Below the pieces are notes generated by a model. That model was not told the origin of the DNA, did no database searches, and saw only the letters and a list, made by a program, of their open reading frames with translations. This document shows positions 58,604 through 64,000 of a DNA stretch of 64,000 bases, piece after piece (position 1 is the stretch's first letter; each line of letters begins with the position of its first letter). A program made the position numbers and the translations under genes. Source of the DNA: CATOSK01 sp963665735 (lineage in GTDB: Bacteria; Chloroflexota; Dehalococcoidia; Lucifugimonadales; UBA3495). Location of the stretch: the NCBI GenBank assembly GCA_963665735.1, contig OY762444.1, forward strand, positions 496,001 to 560,000. The letters are read 5' to 3'.

Positions 58604-59467
58604 CTAGCCCTCCAGGGCAATCTGGCCGCCAACTAGGTCCAACAGTTCGTTGGTGATGCTGTCCTGGCGGAGCTTGTTCATAACCAGAGTAAGTTCGTCG
58701 GCCAGGGCGTTGGCGTTGTCGGTGGCGCTGCGCATGGCTACCATGCGGGCGGACTGTTCGCTGGCGATGGCTTCCAACAAGGCGTGATAGACTTCCATGT
58801 CCACAAATTGGGGCAGCAGCGTACCCAGGACGGTCAGGGTATCGGGCTCGTAGATGTAGCCGGAACGCTGGGCGCCGGCCAAAGGGGCCGGGTCAACCGG
58901 GAGCAGCTTTTCGACCACGGCCTGCTGGGACATGGTGGAGACGAACCTGGCGTAAACCAGATAGACCTCATCAACCTCTTCGTTCTGGTACGAATCAATG
59001 ACCAGGCCGGAAATGGGGCTGGTGTCGGTAAGGACGGGGCGGTCGCCCAGGTCGGTGAAAACAGCCTGCAAGTCCTGGCCGGAGCGAACCATGAAATCGC
59101 GGCCTTTGCGCCCGACAACGACAGTCCTGACAGGGACTTCTTGGGCGAGGATGAACTGGGCGACTCGGCGGTTGATGGTGGAGTGCAAGCCGCCGGCCAA
59201 ACCCCGGTCGGGGGTGATGGACAGAACGCCGATGCGCTGGACGGGGCGCACCCGGAGCAGGGGATGGACGGCGGAAGGGTCTTCCCCGGGTTGGGCGGCC
59301 AGGTCGGCAATAACGTCGCGGATTTTTTCGGAGTAGGGCCGGCCGGCCAGGACGTCGTTCTGGGCGCGGCGCATCTTGGAGGCGGCGACCAGGGACATGG
59401 CGTTGGTCACTTTGCCGGTGTTCTGGACGCTGCGGATGCGGCGTCTTATGTCTCTTACGCTAGGCAT
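58604..59467 (-). CDS. atpG: ATP synthase gamma subunit
   Basis: 287 residues. N-terminal helix RDIRRRIRSVQNTGKVTNAMSLVAASKMRRAQ and C-terminal helix MVAMRSATDNANALADELTLVMNKLRQDSITNELLDLVGG are diagnostic. Rotating central shaft. Confidence 0.95.
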   Translation of the reverse strand: MPSVRDIRRRIRSVQNTGKVTNAMSLVAASKMRRAQNDVLAGRPYSEKIRDVIADLAAQPGEDPSAVHPLLRVRPVQRIGVLSITPDRGLAGGLHSTINRRVAQFILAQEVPVRTVVVGRKGRDFMVRSGQDLQAVFTDLGDRPVLTDTSPISGLVIDSYQNEEVDEVYLVYARFVSTMSQQAVVEKLLPVDPAPLAGAQRSGYIYEPDTLTVLGTLLPQFVDMEVYHALLEAIASEQSARMVAMRSATDNANALADELTLVMNKLRQDSITNELLDLVGGQIALEG

Positions 59468-59490
59468 GGCATTTTCTTGTTCAGGGACTG

Positions 59491-59518
59491 GTAGGGGCGG
59501 GTTTCAAACCCGCCCCAC
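59491..59518. repeat. Dispersed stem-loop inside the ATP synthase operon
   Basis: GTAGGGGCGGGTTTC-type palindrome between atpA and atpG, same family as 67-94 and 295-320. Confidence 0.85.
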
Positions 59519-59534
59519 GGAATAGGCGCCGCCG

Positions 59535-61052
59535 TTAGCCTTCAACGCTGAAGGCGGACTTGAAATCGGTGATGGCCTGGGTCAGTTGTCCTTCAACTTC
59601 GCCGGCAACGTCGCGGGTTTCGGCCAGGGTCTGGGCGATGTCCGGGTGAGTGGTGGCGACGTAGCGCAGCAACTGGTCTTCAAAGGCAGCGCAGCGGTCA
59701 AGAGGTATGTCGTCCATCAGCCCGGCGTTAACGGCAAAGAGAATGATAACTTCCTGTTCCAAGCTGAGGGGGCGGTACTGGGCCTGCTTCAAGACTTCGG
59801 TGGAAAGCTGGCCGCGGGCCAACTGGGCGCGGGTGGCGGCGTCCAGGTCGGCGGTGCCGAATTGGGCGAAACTGGCTAACTCGCGGTATTGGGCCAAGTC
59901 CAGCCGCAGACGCCCGGCAACCCGGCGGACGGCCCTGGTCTGGGCCGCGCCCCCAACGCGGGACACGGACAAGCCCACGTTGACGGCCGGGCGGATGCCG
60001 GAGTTGAAAAGCTCCGGTTCCAGGTAAATCTGGCCGTCGGTGATGGATATGACGTTGGTGGGAATGTAGGCGGAAACGTCGCCGGCCTGGGTCTCAATGA
60101 TGGGCAACGCGGTAAGGGAGCCGCCGCCGAGTTCGTCGCCCAAGCGGGCGGCCCGTTCCAACAAGCGGCTGTGGAGATAGAAAACGTCGCCGGGGTAGGC
60201 TTCGCGGCCGGCGGGCCGGCGGAGCAGCAGGGACATCTGACGATAGGCCCAGGCGTGCTTGGTCAGGTCGTCGTAAACGATAAGCACGTCCTTGCCCTGG
60301 GCCATAAATTCTTCGCCCATCGCGCAGCCGGCGTAGGGGGCAATGAACTGGAGCGGCGCGGAGTCGGAGGAGCCGGCGTTGACGACGATGGTGTGGGCCA
60401 TAGCGTCGTTTTCCTCCAGGTTGCCGACAACCTGCGCCACCTTGCCTTGCTTCTGGCCGATGGCGACGTAGATGCAGATAAGGTCGCCGCCCTTCTGGTT
60501 GATGATGGCGTCAAGAGCGATGGCGGTCTTGCCGGTGGAACGGTCGCCGATGATAAGTTCGCGCTGGCCCCGGCCAATGGGAATCATGGCGTCAATGGCC
60601 TTGATTCCGGTCTGAACGGGGGTGTCCACGGACTTGCGAACCACCACGTTGGGCGCCACCTGCTCAACGGGACGGGTGGCGGTGGTATTGACCGGCCCCT
60701 TGCCGTCGAGGGGTCGGCCCAAGGGGTCAACCACGCGGCCAACGAGGGCCTCGCCGACCGGGACTTCGATAATCTGGCCGGTGGAACGGACGCGGTCGCC
60801 TTCCTTGACCACGTTGGGGTCGCCAAGAATGGCCGCGCCCACCAGGTCGGACTCCAGGTTCATAGCCAGACCGAGAACTTCGTTGCCGAAGTCCAGCAGT
60901 TCGTTGGAGCGGACGCCCTGCAAGCCCTGAATGCTGGCGATGCCGTCGCCAACCTGGACGACGGTTCCAACATCAACCAAGGTCAAGTCGCCGCCAAACT
61001 CTTCGATTTGGCGCTTGATTAACGAAACGATTTCCTGACCCCTGATTGCCAT
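59535..61052 (-). CDS. atpA: ATP synthase alpha subunit
   Basis: 505 residues. Noncatalytic nucleotide site GDRSTGKTAIALDAIINQK, ALPIIETQAGDVSAYIPTNVISITDGQIYLE and the alpha signature PAVNVGLSVSRVGGAAQ. AAGGAG precedes the ATG. Confidence 0.97.
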   Translation of the reverse strand: MAIRGQEIVSLIKRQIEEFGGDLTLVDVGTVVQVGDGIASIQGLQGVRSNELLDFGNEVLGLAMNLESDLVGAAILGDPNVVKEGDRVRSTGQIIEVPVGEALVGRVVDPLGRPLDGKGPVNTTATRPVEQVAPNVVVRKSVDTPVQTGIKAIDAMIPIGRGQRELIIGDRSTGKTAIALDAIINQKGGDLICIYVAIGQKQGKVAQVVGNLEENDAMAHTIVVNAGSSDSAPLQFIAPYAGCAMGEEFMAQGKDVLIVYDDLTKHAWAYRQMSLLLRRPAGREAYPGDVFYLHSRLLERAARLGDELGGGSLTALPIIETQAGDVSAYIPTNVISITDGQIYLEPELFNSGIRPAVNVGLSVSRVGGAAQTRAVRRVAGRLRLDLAQYRELASFAQFGTADLDAATRAQLARGQLSTEVLKQAQYRPLSLEQEVIILFAVNAGLMDDIPLDRCAAFEDQLLRYVATTHPDIAQTLAETRDVAGEVEGQLTQAITDFKSAFSVEG

Positions 61053-61063
61053 AGGTGTCTCCT

Positions 61064-61624
61064 TCAGCCGGTTTGGGGAGCGGCGCGGACGGTTTGCGAA
61101 CGGATCTGGCGGCGCATTTCTTCCAGGCGGGTGCGAGCGCTGCCGTCAAGCAGTTGGTCGCCAATCTGGACGATGATTCCGCCCAGGATGGCTTCGTCAA
61201 CCTGGGTGGAGACGACGACTTCCTTGTTGGTCAAGTCGGCGACGAACCGGGTAATGCGCTGCAATTCATCGTCTTCCAGCGGGACGGCGGAAGTAACTTC
61301 AACGCGCTGGCGGCCCAGGTGGGTGTCTAACAAAGCGACGTAGCCGCGATGAACGTCGGGCAGGGCGTCGGCGGCGCCCCGGGACACCAGCAGGGAAACC
61401 AGGTTCTTGACCATCGGGTCAACGTCCAGCAACACGGCATCCACGGCGGCGGTCTTGCGCTCCAGGGGCACTTCGGCATGGGACAGGAAGGCGCGAAACT
61501 CGGCGTCTTGGATAACCTGGGCGGCAAAGGCCAACTGGTCCGCCCAGGGTTCCAACTGCCCCTGGGTGATGGACAACTCGAAAATGGCCTGCGCGTAGCG
61601 TTGGCCGGATGCGCCCTTGGCCAT
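61064..61624 (-). CDS. atpH: ATP synthase delta subunit
   Basis: 186 residues. YAQAIFELSITQGQLEPWADQL at the N-terminus and the C-terminal signature VDEAILGGIIVQIGDQLLDGSARTRLEEMR. Peripheral stalk subunit. Confidence 0.93.
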   Translation of the reverse strand: MAKGASGQRYAQAIFELSITQGQLEPWADQLAFAAQVIQDAEFRAFLSHAEVPLERKTAAVDAVLLDVDPMVKNLVSLLVSRGAADALPDVHRGYVALLDTHLGRQRVEVTSAVPLEDDELQRITRFVADLTNKEVVVSTQVDEAILGGIIVQIGDQLLDGSARTRLEEMRRQIRSQTVRAAPQTG

Positions 61625-61627
61625 AGG

Positions 61628-62134
61628 TTAAGAACCCCGGCCGGCGTTTTCGCCGCCCTCTTCCAGGACCTGGGCGATGAGTTCCTGATGGGCCTGCCGG
61701 TCCACCGAGCGGCGGATTACGCGCTCGGCGGCGGTAATGGCCAAGTCAGCGAAGTCGGCCCGAACCTCGTCAATGGCGGCGTCGCGTTCCCGCTGGATGT
61801 CGGCGCGGGCGCGTTCCAGGAAGGCATCGGCTTCCTGGCGGGAGCGGGCCATTTCCTCTTCGCGGTAGCGGTCGGCGGCCTCCCGGGCCTGGTCGAGAAG
61901 GCGCTGACCTTCGCGGCGGGCTTCGGTCAACTGCTCTTCGACGGCGGCCTGGGACTGAGCGGCCTCGTCCCGGGCGCGGTCGGCGGCGGCCAGGCTTTCC
62001 CGGATGCGCTCGGAGCGCTGGTCCATAGCGCGCAGGAGCGGCTTGTAAGCGAAGTAGTAGAGGACTCCCAACAGGATGGTGAAGTTGACAACGTACACCA
62101 CCAGGGTGGGCAGGTTAACTCCTAACTGTGTCAC
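61628..62134 (-). CDS. atpF: ATP synthase subunit b
   Basis: 168 residues from a GTG. One N-terminal membrane helix (LPTLVVYVVNFTILLGVLYYF) followed by a long charged coiled coil (RSERIRESLAAADRARDEAAQSQAA onward). No second b' gene, so the stalk is likely a b homodimer. Confidence 0.94.
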   Translation of the reverse strand: MTQLGVNLPTLVVYVVNFTILLGVLYYFAYKPLLRAMDQRSERIRESLAAADRARDEAAQSQAAVEEQLTEARREGQRLLDQAREAADRYREEEMARSRQEADAFLERARADIQRERDAAIDEVRADFADLAITAAERVIRRSVDRQAHQELIAQVLEEGGENAGRGS

Positions 62135-62164
62135 TGTTACCCCTCGATGCCCCGGGCCGGCGGG

Positions 62165-62419
62165 CTAGACCACGAATAGGAGGATTACCGACACGATGAG
62201 GGCGTAAATTCCCAACGCCTCAGCGAAAGCGATGGCCAGAATCATGTTGGTGGTGATGGAACCGGCGGCTTCGGGGTTGCGTCCAATGGCATTCATCGCG
62301 CCGGCGCCCAGGATGCCAATGCCGATGCCGGGTCCGATGACGCCGACGGCGATAGCAAGACCGGCCGCCAGCAGTTTAGCCCCATCCGCTGTCAAAGACT
62401 GCAAAAGAACCATGTCCAT
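62165..62419 (-). CDS. atpE: ATP synthase subunit c
   Basis: 84 residues, hairpin of two helices with the polar loop GRNPEA and the ion-carrying Glu in IAFAEALGIYALIV. The residues around the Glu (FAEA) lack the Gln/Ser pattern of sodium-type rings, favouring proton coupling. ATG at 62419 (AAGGAGG upstream) preferred over TTG 62428. Confidence 0.95.
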   Translation of the reverse strand: MDMVLLQSLTADGAKLLAAGLAIAVGVIGPGIGIGILGAGAMNAIGRNPEAAGSITTNMILAIAFAEALGIYALIVSVILLFVV

Positions 62420-62464
62420 TAGAGCCAAGTCCTCCTTTTGTTAAGACCTATTGGGTTGAATTGC

Positions 62465-63502
62465 TTAATGTTCTTCGTGGCTGACGGCCACGGAGAGGAA
62501 CACCAAAGTCAAGCCGGCGAAGATAACCGATTGAATCAGTCCCACCAGCAGTTCCAAGCCGTAAACGAAGTTGGTAGCCACCAGGGGAACCAGGAAGGTA
62601 ATCATAACTACCAGGATTTCGCCGGCGGTCATGTTGCCGAACAACCGGAAGGTAAAGCTGACCACCCGGATAAGTTCGCTGATAAATTCCAGGATTCCGA
62701 CGAAAATGTCAATAAGGCCCTGGAAGAGTCCCTTGCTGAAAACGCTGCCGAAGGCGAAGAATTTTTTCAGGTAGCCGAACCCGTGGGACTTGAATCCCCA
62801 GAATTCGACGAATACGAAGGAAACCAGCGCCAGCGCCAGCGGCATATTGAGGTCGGTGCCGGCCGGGCGGATCAGGTGGGCCTTCAGGATGTCGTCGCCG
62901 GGCTGCACGAATCCAAGGAACTGGTAGATGGGCAAAAGGCCCAGCCAGGCGTTGAACAGTACGAAGAAGAAGATGGTGGCGACGACGGGGAAGGCTTTGC
63001 GGGCCATGTCCTGCCCCAATACGCCGGCAGAGAAGTTGATGATGCCCTCAAAGATGGTTTCAACCAGGCCCTGGAAACGGCCGGGAACCAGGGATTTGCG
63101 GCCAGCGCCGATAACGAAGAACAGGATAATGACGATAGAGACAATCCACGCGGAGAGCATGGTGTTGGTGACGGCGAACTGGGTCAGGCCCAGGGGTTCG
63201 GAGTGATGCTTTTCTTCCTTGGCGGATTCGCCGTGGGAGTCGTCGGATTCGGCGGGAGCCGGTTCATGGCCGGCGGACTCTTTGGAGTCGGACTTTTCGT
63301 AAGTCAAGCCAAGGTGCTTGTCGCGGGTAGCGGCGGGAAAGACGGGCTGGGGGGGGAGGTGGATTTCGGGCTGGGGAACCAGGGGGTCGGAACCAAGGAT
63401 GGCGGAACCAATGGCGCCACGGACAAGGCCGACAAGCAACAGGGCCACCAGAACAATGCCGATTATCAGGAGAAACCGTTTCGCCGCAGCGCTCGCCAGC
63501 AC
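62465..63502 (-). CDS. atpB: ATP synthase subunit a
   Basis: 345 residues from a GTG with AGGAGG upstream. An unusual 70-residue hydrophilic N-terminal stretch rich in His, Glu and Ser (KSDSKESAGHEPAPAESDDSH) lies between the first helix and the conserved core. The core has the essential Arg in SFTFRLFGNMTAGEIL and the terminal helix LVGLIQSVIFAGLTLVFLSVAV. Confidence 0.94.
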   Translation of the reverse strand: MLASAAAKRFLLIIGIVLVALLLVGLVRGAIGSAILGSDPLVPQPEIHLPPQPVFPAATRDKHLGLTYEKSDSKESAGHEPAPAESDDSHGESAKEEKHHSEPLGLTQFAVTNTMLSAWIVSIVIILFFVIGAGRKSLVPGRFQGLVETIFEGIINFSAGVLGQDMARKAFPVVATIFFFVLFNAWLGLLPIYQFLGFVQPGDDILKAHLIRPAGTDLNMPLALALVSFVFVEFWGFKSHGFGYLKKFFAFGSVFSKGLFQGLIDIFVGILEFISELIRVVSFTFRLFGNMTAGEILVVMITFLVPLVATNFVYGLELLVGLIQSVIFAGLTLVFLSVAVSHEEH

Positions 63503-63754
63503 TTAAGGGTTCCTCCTGTTCTTGCTATCTGACTGCCGGTTGGTTCCGTAGATTACCGGCAATACCATTTTGTAAACGCCCCAAAAGGCGGCGATGCTGC
63601 CCAAGGCCAGACCCAACAAGGTAAACAAGATTTTGGTTTCGAAAACCCGGTCAAGCCAGACTCCGGCGATTATGCCGATGACGACGCAGGCGGCGACGTA
63701 CCAGCCCAGCCCGGTGACGCGGAGGGCGAAGGCCCACCAAGGGCTGCCCGTCAC
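63503..63754 (-). CDS. AtpZ/AtpI-like F0 assembly protein
   Basis: 83 residues from a GTG. Two membrane helices (GLGWYVAACVVIGIIAGVWLDRVF and LFTLLGLALGSIAAFWGVYKMV) with the GxxxGxxLD motif of AtpZ/AtpI-type proteins. First gene of the operon; its stop abuts the GTG of atpB. Confidence 0.8.
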   Translation of the reverse strand: MTGSPWWAFALRVTGLGWYVAACVVIGIIAGVWLDRVFETKILFTLLGLALGSIAAFWGVYKMVLPVIYGTNRQSDSKNRRNP

Positions 63755-63766
63755 GAAACCTCACGC

Positions 63767-63795
63767 ATATTATCACCAGCGTTTTGGAAAGTCAA
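63767..63795 (-). promoter_or_regulatory. Sigma-70 promoter of the ATP synthase operon
   Basis: On the minus strand TTGACT, 17 nt, TAATAT. The expected start of transcription is about 63760, only a few bases before the first GTG at 63754. Confidence 0.8.
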
Positions 63796-63831
63796 TTTAG
63801 GCGTCGTCAACGGAAAGGGGTTATGAGCCTA

Positions 63832-63864
63832 CGAAAAGGCCCCAGCATGGCATGGGCTGGGGCA
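63832..63864 (-). terminator. Rho-independent terminator of the upstream minus-strand gene
   Basis: Minus-strand CCCCAGC, 9-nt loop, GCTGGGG, then CCTTTT. It separates the partial gene at the window edge from the ATP synthase promoter. Confidence 0.8.
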
Positions 63865-63895
63865 GGGAGACAAACACGGAACTGGGGGAATCGGT

Positions 63896-64000
63896 TCAGG
63901 CACCTCCGGTCTGCTGCTTGCCGAAGTCTTCCAAGTCCAGGTCGTTGATGAAGTCGGTAAAGGCGGACATCCGGCGAAGTTCTTCTTCGTTGACGGGAGC
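63896..64000 (-). CDS. 3' end of an unidentified gene (partial)
   Basis: 34 codons to a TGA, encoding APVNEEELRRMSAFTDFI, then NDLDLEDFGKQQTGGA. The protein continues beyond the window edge. No family can be named from this tail; a terminator 32 bp downstream supports it as a real gene end. Confidence 0.6.
   Translation of the reverse strand, partial: APVNEEELRRMSAFTDFINDLDLEDFGKQQTGGA

Overview
The window is GC-rich bacterial chromosome, probably from a Chloroflexota bacterium (SAR202/Dehalococcoidia-like). That placement is an inference. It rests on an F-type ATP synthase operon of the order I-B-E-F-H-A-G-D-C, a Rex repressor, very short G/C-rich dispersed stem-loop repeats between genes, frequent TTG/GTG starts, and catabolic genes (MmgE/PrpD, SMP-30, VOC, D-2-hydroxyacid and tartrate-type dehydrogenases) of the kind common in that phylum. 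No rRNA, no complete tRNA and no CRISPR array were seen.

Layout. 1-8.7 kb: repeat-dense DNA with an MmgE/PrpD protein, a lipoprotein with 15 near-identical plant-type leucine-rich repeats, a DUF3467-like pair, a primase-C-terminus-like protein that has absorbed two copies of a dispersed repeat in frame, a 5'-truncated transposase, an SMP-30 protein and a 128-bp MITE-like element. 8.7-15.8 kb: an acyl-CoA hydratase-like enzyme, tlyA, pncC and a degenerate receiver. These are followed by a radical-SAM protein that reads as a prokaryotic viperin (antiviral ddhNTP synthase), paired with an HTH-TPR protein. 15.9-31.4 kb: a cobalamin riboswitch with a terminator, then a late-pathway and salvage cobalamin cluster (cbiA, cobO, cobT, cobS, cbiB, cobD, alpha-ribazole phosphatase, cobQ, cobU, PduX-like kinase). 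HicBA and DUF433/PIN-like toxin-antitoxin modules are threaded through this cluster, often with start/stop overlaps onto cob genes, and one hicA is truncated at a 32-bp duplication.

31.5-33.4 kb: a compact restriction-modification unit, with an XRE controller overlapping one polypeptide that joins a beta-class DNA methyltransferase to a MutH/Sau3AI-like nuclease. 35.8-42.4 kb: a decay zone. It holds a UDP-glucose dehydrogenase tail, a flippase-phosphodiesterase-glycosyltransferase fusion with two in-frame TGA codons, a frameshifted FEA1-like iron protein, a half-deleted and frameshifted Fe(III) substrate-binding protein, and a GT-C-like membrane protein. 42.5-49.7 kb: a 5' tRNA half upstream of pheST, a moeA with a histidine-rich N-terminus, and the infC-rpmI-rplT operon with an apparent AUA start for IF-3. 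50-56 kb: a membrane FeS oxidoreductase, a DUF4258/YgiT pair, a dehydrogenase, DUF2905, a hydrolase, DUF503 and rex. 56.3-63.8 kb: the ATP synthase operon on the minus strand behind a clear sigma-70 promoter, interrupted by a retropepsin-like protease gene between atpG and atpD. The last bases hold the 3' end of an unidentified minus-strand gene.

The strongest candidates for unusual biology are the viperin/HTH-TPR pair, the toxin-antitoxin genes translationally coupled to cobalamin genes, the fused MTase-MutH protein, the non-AUG infC and cobS starts, and the protease gene inside the ATP synthase operon.
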